64,000 nt of DNA from Neoscytalidium dimidiatum (GCA_037367355.1 CM074696.1:3596001-3660000); one strand, 5' to 3'. Counted from the stretch's first letter, positions 47,021 to 58,202 are shown. The notes: generated by a model from the sequence alone, not told the origin. Made by a program: numbers and translations.

Positions 47021-47791
47021 ATGTCATCCGCCCCCGACAGCTGCCGAAGCTCACCGACCCCGACCGGCCCGCTCTGCCTGCAGCTGCAGCAACCGCGAAA
47101 TAGCAAGAAGCGGCCTCGACGCCAGTCACGTCGTCAGCGCCAGCGCCAGCCTGGCCCCAGTCCCGTTCCGACACCGCCGTCTGCGGACGATGAATATGAC
47201 TCCGACATCTCTAGCGATTCCGATGCTGAAACTGCCGCGGCTGAGCGCGCTACCAAGTGTCAGCTCCACGCCCTGCTGCGCTGTTACTCAGCCTACTACT
47301 CAGCCCGTCAGTGGCGCGCCTGGAGCGAACTGTTCACCGAGGATGCCCTTCTCAATTTCCAATACTGTGGCCAAATTCATGGTCGCAACGAAATATATTA
47401 CGCTGTCCTGGGCATGGATCAGTTCTCGTACAATTCTTCCTTTTGCTCAAACATCCACTTGGAACTCGATTCTCGCCGACCGGATGAAAGAGCTACTGGC
47501 ACGGCCAATATATGGTACAATGTCCAGGCTGGGTCGTCCAGGGCACAGGAGACAAGCAGCAAAGGCGTACCGCCGGATCCGAGTGTCAGAGATGATCAGG
47601 AAGGCGAGCCCTCCACGGCTGACTGTGAATACTGCGGGCCGTACGAGTTCGAATTCGTCAGGAACGGGGGAGGGTGGAAAATCAAGACAATGTCCCTGAA
47701 AGTCCTGGACGAGCATAGGGAAGAGAGGGACCGCTCCTTCACGAAGTGTGATTACATTCCGCCATCCACATGCGGAACGCCCTGCCGTTAG
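47021..47791 (+). CDS. SnoaL-like (NTF2-fold) protein
   Basis: This is a single-exon, 256-aa protein. Residues 1-70 are disordered, with a basic patch (KKRPRRQSRRQRQR) resembling a nuclear localisation signal and an acidic DSDISSDSD patch. From about residue 80 the SnoaL/NTF2-like fold begins: LLRCYSAYYSARQWRAWSEL, FTEDALLNFQYCGQIHGRN, ATGTANIWYNV and YEFEFVRNGGGWKI. This domain occurs in polyketide cyclases, limonene epoxide hydrolases, dehydratases and many small-molecule-binding proteins. The basic leader is unusual for an enzyme and argues for a non-enzymatic or nuclear role. The function is not assigned. Confidence 0.75.
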   Translation: MSSAPDSCRSSPTPTGPLCLQLQQPRNSKKRPRRQSRRQRQRQPGPSPVPTPPSADDEYDSDISSDSDAETAAAERATKCQLHALLRCYSAYYSARQWRAWSELFTEDALLNFQYCGQIHGRNEIYYAVLGMDQFSYNSSFCSNIHLELDSRRPDERATGTANIWYNVQAGSSRAQETSSKGVPPDPSVRDDQEGEPSTADCEYCGPYEFEFVRNGGGWKIKTMSLKVLDEHREERDRSFTKCDYIPPSTCGTPCR

Positions 47792-48045
47792 ACACCTAAC
47801 GAACGATCGACGTTGAAACAAGGACGGATGTTGTGTGACAATCCTACCTACCCTTTCGATCGGATGGGTATGTGAACGGACAAGGTTGATCAAACTGTTT
47901 CTCTCTCCTAAGGATACCCTGGAAGTTGGAATTGGTGTCTGCTGATATTGTTATTATAATCTATCTTCATCCAATTTTATTTCTCGAAGCTTTGCGTACG
48001 CTACACCCTTCCCTCTTGTCTTCGTATAGTGTCCAGCTTTCGATC

Positions 48046-50041
48046 TCACGCCGCAGAACTATGCTTTTGCTCCCACTCAGCTGGCAAATCCTTATAATCC
48101 TCCGGACCATAGGGCTCAGTGATTTCGGCGAACTTGCTCTTCTTCCTATGACTCTCCAGACCGACGTCCCGCAGCAGCATATCCACGTATGGTACAGCAT
48201 CGAAGACGAAATCAGGCAGCCTGGCGCCATAGCCGCACGGGTACCTCCATTTTCCGAATTGCGAATGCAGCACTGTTTCCCAGCGCGCGTTCCCCTCAGA
48301 AGGCTTCCGGTCGAGCTTACCATCGAAATATGCAGAGATCCACAAACCCTGCGCCTGCGCACAGATCGAGGTGGTTATGCACGTGATCATTCCAGCAAAA
48401 GCAATGTTCCTCTTTTGAAGTGTCGAAGGAGGGGCGATGAAGCGATAGAGGCGGAAAGGCTGATTTGGTGTTTCGTTGGCGCTCTCGCTCCGCTCAGACT
48501 TGACAACGTTCGGCTGATCTGCCAGACGAGGGAACCTTTCCAGGATAGCAGAGTCCGCCTTTTGAGCCAGGACATCTGGTTTCGGCGAGTAGTGCGGCAG
48601 CCCAAGCTCGACAACAGAACCCGGAGGGAGGAAGTTGATGGGAGGACGCGACTTCCAACCAGTTGCGCAAAAGAGTGCATCAGCCTTGATGTCTTCGCCG
48701 TTCGACAGGTGGATAGTCTTCTCTGATAGGTACGTGACGTCTGCAAGATGCACGCGGATGGTACCATTGCGGACGAATTCGAAAAAGTCAGTCGGGAAGT
48801 TCAGAATGCTGAGGCCGCTACCAATCCAGAAGGCATTGTGCCATGGCTTCAGCTTCTTGATCTCGGCATGCTTGTCAAAACCGATCAACGTAATCACGTC
48901 GTTGGCAAGGATCTGCCAAAAAGTGTCGACAATCTTGCGTCCAAACCACGTGCCATGCAGGAATCTCCTCACGCTACCAAAGCCGTCCTCATCGCCCCAG
49001 ATACACGGACTGAACCAGGTCAAGAAGCGCGTGTGCACAAGCTTCTCCAACCATTTTTTCAGCGGCGTGACATATGGCGGCGCCATCCAGACCGGTCCGC
49101 GTCCGCTTTTCCGGATAATCATGTCTACAGGAACGCCAGCGGTGGCATATGCGAAAGATGCATCCCACGCGCTCTTCGCGCCTCCCAGAATTGCCACGCT
49201 TCGTGCCGTCTTGAGAGTCTCGGCGTGGTTTGCGAAATCCTTAGAATGGAAAATTGGGGAACCGAAAGTGTCCTGTCCCTCGAAGGTTGGTACGGATGGC
49301 TCCGAGGTCAAGCCCGTGGCAACAATCAGCTTCTTTGCGTTTAGCAGTGCCTTCTCCCCGGTCACAGTGTTGGCGACACCGAGAACCCAGCCATCGACAT
49401 CAGCGCTCTCTTCGGCGGCTTCGACACGCGTATTGAAGCGGATGCGCGAATAGATGCCAAAATGCTCGGCGTATGAGGCCAGATATTTGTGAAGCACGGT
49501 TCCCGGGATGTGCTCCCCGGGTGAGACGCCAAAAGTAGCGGTGTCCATGGGGAAGTCACTGTATTCGTAGGTACCCAGCATGTTATTGGATTTAAGACCA
49601 GGGTACAGACGTTCGTGGCCCCAGACGCCCCCGACGCTCGACGCACTGTCGAGGACGAGAATGTTCTCATGCGGGTGCAGTTGGATGTATGTTTTAGCGG
49701 CAGCGAGACCATACCAGCCTGAGAGTTGATGTTAGTGGTTACTTGCTCACGGGTCTTTCACGTGCTAGAACGCTAAGAGATGAGACAGGTCACGCAATTG
49801 GGTCAGACGAAGCGGGGAGAAGTGTCCAGCGGGGCAGCTTTCGTCGTTGACGATGTCTCCATGGACGCGGCAGGGGACTCGGACAGGGCGACTGAGGCTC
49901 AAAAAGGATGGTGCAAGAAGGCTCGAAGCAGCAGTCCAAGCACCGGCAACTCTCGAGCCCCTCGCGGCATTCTTGCAGGGGTCGGAGGGGGCAGCTGCGG
50001 GACTTACCAGCTCCAACCACGACAAGGTCGAATTCCTCCAT
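48046..50041 (-). CDS. FMO-like flavin monooxygenase
   Basis: Two exons (50041-50008, 49718-48046) give 568 aa with an exact frame. Exon 1 codes for MEEFDLVVVGA, and splicing completes VVVGAGWYG (Gly10, 12, 15), the FAD-binding GxGxxG. GGVWGHERLYPGLKSNN follows as in fungal FMO-like enzymes. VAILGGAKSAWDAS near residues 187-200 is the NADPH-binding dinucleotide fold; its first Gly pair is GG rather than GxG. DALFCATGW near residue 340 is the conserved second FAD contact. The 289-bp intron is much longer than others in the window. Enzymes of this class hydroxylate or Baeyer-Villiger oxidise small molecules. The substrate is unknown; the neighbouring O-methyltransferase and SnoaL-like genes suggest secondary metabolism. 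Confidence 0.88.
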
Positions 50042-51407
50042 GATTCCTGTCGTATTGTGGGTCGACACGGTGCCTTTGCACTGTCACGGAGGGCTTTCGA
50101 AGCAGAAGGGAAGGAAGGATCAATCGGCAGCGAAGGCGGAGAATCAATCGGCAGCAAAGGCGGAGAACCGCTAGGCCGTCGGCCTCGTCGACCGCAGGAA
50201 GGAAGACAAGCAGAAATGGCCCGTGTTGCAGACGGCTGCAGCCGTTAACGGGGACCTGCTTCCAGATGTGGACTGGATCGCCCTCTGCGGCACAGCTTTC
50301 CTCGCGCCGCGGTTGACGGGGCGCTTTCCCCCGACCCGCCCAAAGCGCCTCTCTCCGGCTTGTCCGGGTGGTGTTCTTTGTTTTTGAAGCGCCCCAAACA
50401 AAACAGAAAAACCCTCCCCTTGCGCAGTCGACGTCCGCTGTTTATGAGCAAGCTCTCTTCGCTTCGTCACATGATCATTGACATCTGTTCACCAGCATCT
50501 AAGCTTCCCTCGGCGCTTATACGGGCGTCACCGTTACGGGGCGTTGCGCGCTTTCAGGAACGCGTCTTCATGCAGCCGAATCCAACATAACGGCGTCCAA
50601 TCGGATCGCCGGTCATCTGTTCATGATCCCGGCTGCACCAAATCCTCCCCCAGGCCAGCAAAAGGAGTTGCACTCGAGCACCAACTCCTCCTGCTGAACC
50701 TAAAAGGGAATTAGCGGTGACTCGCATCATCGAAGGCCCTGAAACCGCGCTTCGCTGCCCAAAAGGATACGAGAGCAGCCGTTGATCGTCTCCGATGTTT
50801 CAACCGCCTCGAGGGCCATTGCCTCGTTCCCACCTCCGCTTTCTTTTTCAACACCCATTTCGGAGGTGAATCCATCGAGAACCACCCCGGTCTTCTACCT
50901 CTCCACTCGTCCCCACATCGCTTCGCCTGCGGATGCGGCCGTTACCCATCATGGCCAACCCTGTTGCCCACCACGCAAGCACAATTGCCTCGGTGTAACC
51001 AAAGAGTCATGTCTACGCGAACCGAAGCGACCATGCACTGCTCAGTGCCGCATCTGCGCCTGCGACTTCGCAAATCTACGCAAATCTTACCTTTCCAATG
51101 GGACTGAAGGACCGAGCCCCCTGCCCATCCCCAAACTTAATCGACCTGAAGAATGGACGAGCGGCACTCGGACCGGAGACTGGGCAGGGGCCAATGTCTC
51201 GATAATGACAACCATTTCTTCATACACGGTCCCATTGTAGCTTACCCGTTTGCTCGCCCTTGCTCCAAACTCGTTGGCTATCTGGCTGGCCCTGTGCTTC
51301 TTCCTTTCTCCTGATGCATATGCGCCGGTGCGACCCTCTGCGACGTGCCGCCGTTCCGTCGCTCCCTCCCTGATCGCGCAGAGCGAAGAGACAAACGAAG
51401 ATAGCAC
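50042..51407. other. Divergent intergenic region between FMO-like and SAT4-type genes
   Basis: This 1.37-kb stretch carries both promoters. A two-copy 24-bp tandem repeat lies at 50119-50166. An open frame at about 50780-51240 has no motif or codon bias and is probably not a gene. Confidence 0.45.
50119..50166. repeat. 24-bp tandem repeat, two copies
   Basis: The unit ATCAATCGGCAGCRAAGG plus CGGAGA occurs twice with one base difference. It lies 78 bp upstream of the FMO-like ATG, so it falls in its promoter or 5' leader. Confidence 0.85.
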
Positions 51408-53471
51408 ATGGCTAGCTCTTTCACCACCGAGGCCTTCACCCTTCTGGGTGTTGGTATCGTGGTCATTGCGCTGCGAATCACTGCACGCGCGACCTCGGTG
51501 GGCGTGAGGGGCTTCCAGTTCGACGACTATCTCATGTGCGCTGCTGCTGTTCGTACCCACCTCTCTCAATTCTTGCTTCAAGTCCTTCGGAGCGTCATCT
51601 CACTCCTCTCTTCATCTTGCTGACTAGTATGGCCGGGATCCACGCAGGTCATTTACTCTCTTGAGACGGCAACCGCGTATATCGTCGGCGCATGGTGGCT
51701 TGGGCTCGCAAATAACGGCATGACAGATGAGCAGAGAAGGGCGTTGGATCCTAACTCTCATGAGTACTATCTGCGTGTTGGCGGGTCCAAGACACAGTTA
51801 GTCGGATGGAGTTTGTACACCTTGTTACTGTGGACGCTGAAGCTATGCATGTGCCACTTCTACTCAAGATTAACGTAGGTGCTCTACCTGCAAACATTAG
51901 ATCGATGTGGAGGGATTGCAACATGGCACTCCCTCAATGGGCCGTTGAAGCAAGTTTTCAAACCTCAACGTATGACCAGAGTCAAAAATGGCGTTATACG
52001 GACATCAGATCCCCGCTTTCGCGGCCATGCACCATTGACAATGCTTCACGATCCCGTTGCATACACGTAAAAGTATCTTTTAATGTCGCTGACCTTGGAA
52101 ATATAGGTCCGGACTATATCATCTCGAGATCCGCGTTAAGGTTGGCTACGTCCTCATTGCGCTTACCTACGTCGCTACCGAGCTCTCCATCCTACTCGGC
52201 TGTCAGCCATTCAGCAACAACTGGCGTATCTACCCCGATCCTGGAAGTATGTAACCAGTGGACTTGCCCAAACCACCGTTCTACAGGGCATCAATTAACA
52301 GTCGCCCGCAGATCATTGCCAGCCCGCTATCTCCAAGATCGACCTCTACGTCACCGTGGTTCTGAATGTCTTGACGGATTTGTACTTGATGTCGATCCCC
52401 CTGCCCATGCTATGGAAGGCAAATCTGGAGATTAAGAGGAAGGTCTCGCTCATTCTGGTCTTCGGGGGCGGCGTTTTCGTCATGATGGCCGGGATACTGA
52501 GATGCGCGCTGATCATCAAGGTGCGTACCTTCACTTCCATCTTACCGTCTGACACTGCGTCTTACCGTTCCAATTACAACCCTTGATTCCAACTTTCCCC
52601 CATACTCGGCCCCCTTTTTCTTACTGACACCCGACCCCAGGACCCGGTCAACGGCGCCCAAGCCGCCGGCAGCTGGGCCTGCCGCGAGACCTTTGTCGCC
52701 GTCGTCATCGGCAACGCGCCCATGATCTATCCGCTCTTCCGCCGGGGCGTCGAGAAGGTCTACTCAAGCTCGGGTCTCTCCCGCATCGGCCGCTCCTCGA
52801 ACAACTACAACGAGCCGGCCGGATCGCTGCCCCTCAAGTCCAGCCTGAGCAAGCCCGCCCGCCGCGGCAAGCTGCGCAGCGTCAACGCGCTGCCGACGAC
52901 GTGGAACGACGAGGCCGGCGAGCAGGGCTGGGACAGCAAGGAGCGCATCATCGAGGAGGAGCACGAGGTCGGCGTCGGCAGAGGCGCCAAGGGCGACGGC
53001 GCCAGCAGCAGCGCGAGCGGCGGGCCGCTCGGCGGCATCGACGAGGAGGATGACGACGGAACCCCGCGGCCGTCCGTCGCGCGCTTCGAGTCCGACACGC
53101 TGACCGAGGCCGGCCGCGAGCGCTCCATGAGCCGCACCCGCACGCACTCGCGCAACCATTCGCGCGCGCCGAGCGCGGCGGGCAACCACGGCGGCGGGCT
53201 GCGCAGCGCGAGGGGCAGCGTGCGGGGCAGCGTGGGCGGGCTGAGCGCGAGCTTGGGCGGCATCAAGGTCACGAAGGAGACGGATGTGCGGACGGAGGAG
53301 AGGGTCGCGGTGGCTGAGCATAGGCGGACGCCCAGCCCGCCGAATGCGCAGGGGGAGAGGTTTTTGGAGGTTAATGCCGCGGTGGAGGTGATGGGGAGGA
53401 GCGAGAGTCGGTTCAAGTATCGGGAGGAGGATGGGCTGGAGTACACGGCGTATGTGGGCAGGGGCGAGTGA
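51408..53471 (+). CDS. SAT4-type seven-helix membrane protein
   Basis: Five exons (51408-51548, 51648-51874, 52107-52246, 52312-52520, 52641-53471) give 515 aa with an exact frame. Membrane helices include EAFTLLGVGIVVIALRIT, WSLYTLLLWTLKLCMC, VGYVLIALTYVATELSILLG, IDLYVTVVLNVLTDLYL and SLILVFGGGVFVMMAGI. DDYLM after helix 1 and CRETFVAVVIGNAPMIYPLFRR at helix 7 are hallmarks of the fungal SAT4/rhodopsin-like integral membrane family. About 220 C-terminal residues are a disordered Arg/Ser/Gly-rich cytosolic tail with SRTRTHSRNHSRAPS. There is no CFEM domain. The function of the family is largely unknown; roles in signalling or stress response have been proposed. Intron 2 (232 bp) may hide a small alternative exon. 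Confidence 0.85.
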
Positions 53472-54815
53472 GGGTCATGCTATTGTTGGTTGGAGATCGA
53501 GGAAAGACAAGATACCCTGGTGGGATAGGCTTCTGGTGGATGGGCGGGTAAACGGTAATCCGATGACTTTTTTTTTCCGTGCAATTAGTCATATCTCCGA
53601 GCTGGTGCGGCCGATATTGCGCGCGGGCTTGTGCTCGTGTTGGATGATGGGCGTTCGGGCCTCCAGGCCTTCTTCTCTCCGCGCAGATGTTCCCTGCGGG
53701 CACGTTGGGGATAGAATTCGCGGGGGCTATCCACGCCTGCCTCGGGGGGTTTTTTTTTCTAGACTATTGGTCTACGCATTAGCACCAAGGTCGATAGCGC
53801 TCTACCTTTCTTCAGTCATGACGTCGATGGTTGCCTCCGTGCAGGGCGGAAATAGCATTTTGAATCAGTTTCACAGTCACTGACTCAGTTTTCCCCATAT
53901 CCCATCTCCCACCCTCCATACAGACCATCAGTTGCAGCTTCACAGTGACGCGTCCTCTGCCGATACTCCCGTTGCACAGAAGTTTGGCAACCGTCTACTG
54001 TCCCGTGCACTCGGTGGATAAGACGATGAGTGTCGGTGTACAGAACACTACTATGCAAGCATTGCGCTTGTGTTCGTCGTTAGACCTTTGCCAGGCCGTT
54101 GGTCGTTCAATACCCGAATTGCTCTGCTATGAGACTGGATTCTCAGATAAGCTTCTACGTCTACGGGTGGCGCATCGATAGGCTAAACAGAAGGTTGAAC
54201 CTTAAATAGAGCTGGCGAGATCGGAGGTATTCATGTTGCCTATAGCTATTCAGTAGTCACTCACCGCTCGTACACACAACTTGTCATCCATAATAGCGAA
54301 ATACTGTGGTGTCCCATTCTTTTTCTTTTTCAGTTCAAGAAGAGATCAAATGGGGAAGAGACACAAGACGCACGGAACACAGACACCAAGGACACCTCTT
54401 TCCCCCACGGGGCTAACCCTCCTCGTATTCCAACACAGAACGCCATAGCCAAGCTCCTCATCGTGCCTCCACCTCTCCTGACAAAGACTCCAAGCAGTCA
54501 ATGCTCACTTATCTGCACTGATCCGGCCCACCGACAAGGCAACCCACCGAATCGTGCACAACCACAAGGCCGCCGATCCCCATCACCCCAAGCAGCTCGT
54601 CCGCGACATAGCGCTCGTATATATATATATATACCTACCTCGAACATACCACCCACTAGGTAACTGCAGTATCCGCACGTATCACCTGCCAGGACCTTAG
54701 CACCACCAACACCGAAGATCCGCTCCGAAGAAGCTCCTTTCCTCCCTCCCTCTTTTTTTTTTTTTTTTTTCCAACCCAAGCCCCAACCGGCAACCATCAC
54801 GCACGGAAAAAAACG
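53472..54815. other. Intergenic upstream of small secreted peptide
   Basis: A (TA)n run lies at about 54618-54633 and a T18 run at 54753-54770, both in the promoter of the peptide gene. No convincing ORF is seen. Confidence 0.5.
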
Positions 54816-55114
54816 ATGAAGCTCCTCGCCACCGCGCTCGCCCTCCTCGCCGCCTCCGGCATCGCCGCCGCGCAGCTGTGCCCGGGCGCCGAGAACTGCC
54901 CCGCGCCCAGCTGCGCGCTGACGTTCGTGCCGCAGAAGACGTGGTGAGTTTGGTCCCCCCCCCCCCCGGTGTTTCCTGCCGCATGCAGGGCCCAGCGTGT
55001 TTCGAACTGCGTTGCTCATTGCGGAATGAAACTTGTAAAAGCTCGGATTGCTCCTGCTCCGCCACGATCGCCGAGCGCACCGCCGCGCCGGAGCCGCGCG
55101 TTCAGGCGTGGTGA
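54816..55114 (+). CDS. Small cysteine-rich secreted peptide, 66 aa
   Basis: Exon 1 (54816-54943) starts MKLLATALALLAASGIAAA, a clean signal peptide, then QLCPGAENCPAPSC. A GTGAGT donor follows at once. Joining it to the acceptor at 55041 gives exon 2 (55042-55114), TCSDCSCSATIAERT, ending in VQAW. The spliced length is exactly 67 codons. The mature peptide of about 47 residues has six cysteines spaced C-x5-C-x4-C-x9-C-x2-C-x1-C. An alternative acceptor at 54988 would give a longer, Arg-rich, cysteine-poor tail that looks non-coding. I do not recognise the family. The architecture is that of a secreted effector, antimicrobial or cell-surface peptide. The intron begins with a C-rich run. Confidence 0.6.
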
Positions 55115-56087
55115 GCGGGAACGTCCAAGGGAGCGCGTGGGAGCCGGGTGGGTGGGGGTGTGGGTTAGCCGCACGTGAATGAGGAAGGTGTCGAGATTTC
55201 TACGGGAGCCGAAGGGGGGAATGCTGGATGATTCTAGTCTGCCCCCGGGGGCGGGGGGGAAGGCTGGAGAGAAGGAATGGGACCGGAATGACGCACGGGA
55301 GAACAGGAATATGACATATCAACACACCACTACGACGAATCAGACCTCTGTTAAAGGTTGTTCCACAGTTTGATCAATATTGATACTTCAACCCACAAGC
55401 CAACGAGCTATGTCAGTTGTATGTGATCAAATCCGCCAACTATGACGCGTAGCCGTGAAAAGCAAAAGGGGAGAAAAGAAAAGGCTATGTCCGCGGTGCT
55501 GTTCGATCTATGTATGGATGAACGCTAAACAAGTTGTTGGATGCTATGTGCGAGGAGCAGTCATCGTCGCCAACAGCAACGGCGGACGACAAAAAGGGAG
55601 AGAAGTACTCTCAGAGGCCAGGTGAAGTATGAGAAAAAGAATCCATACACATTTCGTGCACGCTTCAAAAGGAGAAGGAAACCCGTCCGTAATCCATGTA
55701 AATGCGGCTCCAGCCCAGCTAATGGCAAGTTGACAAAGGAAAGGAAAGGAAAGAAGAAAAAAAACCCCGCCGCTATGAGCGCCATAAAAGACGCGGAAGA
55801 TGTTGAATCGAAGTAAAGAGAAAAGGGTGTAATGAGAGGATGAGGCCGAAGAAGAGAAGAGAAAAAGCCAATCGGGAGAATTCCCATCAACAGTGACGCC
55901 TATACAGCGCCATCACCAAGCAGCCTTACCGAACACCGTGTCCCATGTAATCATTGGGCGGACCAATGAAAGAAAAGCCAAGTCTTGAGCCATATCTTAC
56001 GTCGTATACCAGCGCGTTCTGGTCATTTTTTTCGATCCACAAACACTTACGATTGTTGGTTCGACCACATCGACTTCGTGAACGCAT
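55115..56087. other. Intergenic between peptide gene and F-box gene
   Basis: Both flanking genes end here. Purine-rich sequence at 55450-55870 gives only short low-complexity ORFs. Confidence 0.5.
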
Positions 56088-58202
56088 TTACATCACCATA
56101 CAGCCACCGGGACCGCTTCTCGCCCTCCTTCGGCGTCCCGTACCTATGCCAATGCCGCCTTCCTCATCTTCGTGCAGCGCCTGCGCCTCACGTGCTCTCC
56201 TTCTACGCCGCCGTCCACCGGCGCCACCAACGCCTGCCTCTTCGTTCATCATCATCCAATCGGCCCACTTACGCTCCAATCTCGCAGCCGCCGCGAAGTC
56301 GCCACGAAGAACGCGCTTCGTGTGTTCCTCGACGGTCGGCTGCCAGTTGTAGAAGCATTTGAGCTGGATGATTTCACGAGGGTAGGTGGGCCCGGTGTTG
56401 GTAGCACCACGCGGAGGCATTGTGATCTCGGCATTGCGGCTTAGCACCTCCCGGACGCCGGTCCACGTCACGTTGGCGCAATCGTAGGCGACGAGACGTA
56501 GACCAACGGTCGGGCGCTCCGAGCCAGTAAGGGGGCGCGCTGCCCGGTTGCGTGTCCGAATCATAGCAGCAGCCTCGGTAAGAACGAGGTCTGATACCCG
56601 AGTGTTGTCCATGTCCAAAGTTTGGAGTTTGGTGCAGGACTTGAGCACGGGCAGCATGCCTGCGTCACCAAGGAGCTCGCAGTAGCTGATACTCAGGTGA
56701 GAGAGGTTTGCTTTGCAGGGGGATGCGGCGAGGGTTTGGAGAGTGGCGTTGGTGAGCTCGTCCAGCTCTTCCAGGTCGAGATGGGTCAGTTTAGGGAAGG
56801 TTGGGAGGATTGTTTGCAGCGCGTCGTCTGTCAATGTGGAGCACTTGGAAAGCTGAAGTCCTTCGAGGTCCGGGAGATTGTGCGCGAGCTTCGTGATACC
56901 CTTGTCCGAGAGACCACGACACCTTGTCAGGTCTAGGTGCTTCAACCTCCGGGGCGGAACGATTGCGCGGCCAGTCAAGACGTCTACTTCGCTATCGACG
57001 CCTTCAACGAGAGCAGCCAAGGAGTCGTCGTTGATGCTGTCACAATTCATGAGGATTAGACGTTCCAGGGTGTTCCTCTTGAAAAGCTCAAACATGAAAT
57101 CAACGTCATCGAAACCTCGCACTTCGCCAGCGCGAAGATCCTTCAGATTGGGGCAACCCTCAACGACCTTGCGAAGGCCGCGAGTATCAATATTATTGCA
57201 CCATGATATGTTGAGATGTTCCACTCTCGGGCAGTGAGCGGCAAGGATCTTCATAGCAGAATTTGTGGCACCAGCTAGGCCAGACAGGTTGATGTGGACC
57301 AGACGGTTGTTCTGTAGGAGGAAACAGTGGATGGAGCTCCGATCGATGCGGCAGCCTTCTAGGGAGAAGTTCTCGAGGTTTCGGCAAGCGTCGGCTAGAC
57401 CCTTGGAATTCCAACGGTCGCGCAATTGCACGCAGCCGCGAAGATTCAGGTCTCGAACGAAGGGGCCGGCAGAGGTGATGATGTTGACCAGAGCATCGGC
57501 AGGAATATCCCTGTAGAATTCGGAGACGTCGAGGCGGGACCACAGCTGTCCGTCGAAGCACATCTCGTGCCATTGCCTAGAGACGGAAGAGCATCGCACA
57601 ATTTCCTTGGGCTTCAGGTAGCTGAGGATTTCCGTGCGTAGCTCAGGAGGCATGTCGCCCCAGAAGCTGAAGTTCGGACGACGCGGCAGCTTCTTGGTGT
57701 GTTGTAGTGGGCGCGAGAAATAATCCTCCTCAACGCCGGGAAGCACGCCGGGAGTGCCCAGGCGTGAGCCTGGCCTCAGGTCTACAGGAAGCGGAACTGA
57801 AGTAGCGGTATTCTGGCCGTCAAGCAGCCGAATGCGGGCCTTGTCGAACTGCTGAGCTTCGGGAGCGGGGGTGCTTGAAGCGGAAGTTGGCGCGGTCGAG
57901 TAGCCGTTGGATAGCTCGGAGGACCACGAGCTGCCGTAGGAGTGGCCATAGGGTGAACCGGCTGACGAAAGCGAAACGCAGGACATGGAGGCCTTGCCGC
58001 CTCTGTATCCCGGCGAGGACCTTCCCATCTTCGCCAGCGAGGGCGAAGAGCCTATGCGCTGGAGGCCAGAAAGCAGGCGCTGGCGGCCCTTGAGCTTGGG
58101 GCGCTCAATTGGTATAGCGTCGCTCGGCGGACGTGGTTGATTTGTGGGCGTGGCGTCGCCGGCGGTGCGGACGACGGTATCGATGGAGTCGGCCTGATCC
58201 AT
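56088..58202 (-). CDS. F-box/LRR protein with C-terminal CaaX box
   Basis: This is a single-exon, 704-aa protein; the open frame upstream begins only with TTG, so the ATG at 58202 is used. Residues 1-175 are disordered and Ser-rich. The F-box is at about 182-225 (WGDMPPELRTEILSYLKP, then RQWHEMCFDGQLW), which would bind Skp1 in an SCF ubiquitin ligase. From about 235 to 600 run leucine-rich repeats of the cysteine-containing type (LNLRGCVQL, LEGCRIDRS, LNISWCNNI, LTRCRGLSD, LSKCSTLTD), as in Grr1 and FBXL2-like proteins. The tail is arginine-rich (RRRRRRARE, RRRRARS) and ends in CMVM, a consensus CaaX box with the farnesyl-type terminal Met. This predicts a membrane-anchored SCF receptor. The substrate is unknown. 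Confidence 0.88.
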   Translation of the reverse strand: MDQADSIDTVVRTAGDATPTNQPRPPSDAIPIERPKLKGRQRLLSGLQRIGSSPSLAKMGRSSPGYRGGKASMSCVSLSSAGSPYGHSYGSSWSSELSNGYSTAPTSASSTPAPEAQQFDKARIRLLDGQNTATSVPLPVDLRPGSRLGTPGVLPGVEEDYFSRPLQHTKKLPRRPNFSFWGDMPPELRTEILSYLKPKEIVRCSSVSRQWHEMCFDGQLWSRLDVSEFYRDIPADALVNIITSAGPFVRDLNLRGCVQLRDRWNSKGLADACRNLENFSLEGCRIDRSSIHCFLLQNNRLVHINLSGLAGATNSAMKILAAHCPRVEHLNISWCNNIDTRGLRKVVEGCPNLKDLRAGEVRGFDDVDFMFELFKRNTLERLILMNCDSINDDSLAALVEGVDSEVDVLTGRAIVPPRRLKHLDLTRCRGLSDKGITKLAHNLPDLEGLQLSKCSTLTDDALQTILPTFPKLTHLDLEELDELTNATLQTLAASPCKANLSHLSISYCELLGDAGMLPVLKSCTKLQTLDMDNTRVSDLVLTEAAAMIRTRNRAARPLTGSERPTVGLRLVAYDCANVTWTGVREVLSRNAEITMPPRGATNTGPTYPREIIQLKCFYNWQPTVEEHTKRVLRGDFAAAARLERKWADWMMMNEEAGVGGAGGRRRRRRAREAQALHEDEEGGIGIGTGRRRRARSGPGGCMVM

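Noticed and set aside
50782..51240. A 152-codon open frame between the FMO-like and SAT4-type genes
   Set aside because: It has no domain, its cysteines fit no known spacing, and it lies in the divergent promoter region.
54753..54770. The T18 run as the trace of a retroelement poly(A) tail
   Set aside because: No target-site duplication or element body adjoins it. It fits a promoter poly(dA:dT) tract just upstream of the peptide gene.
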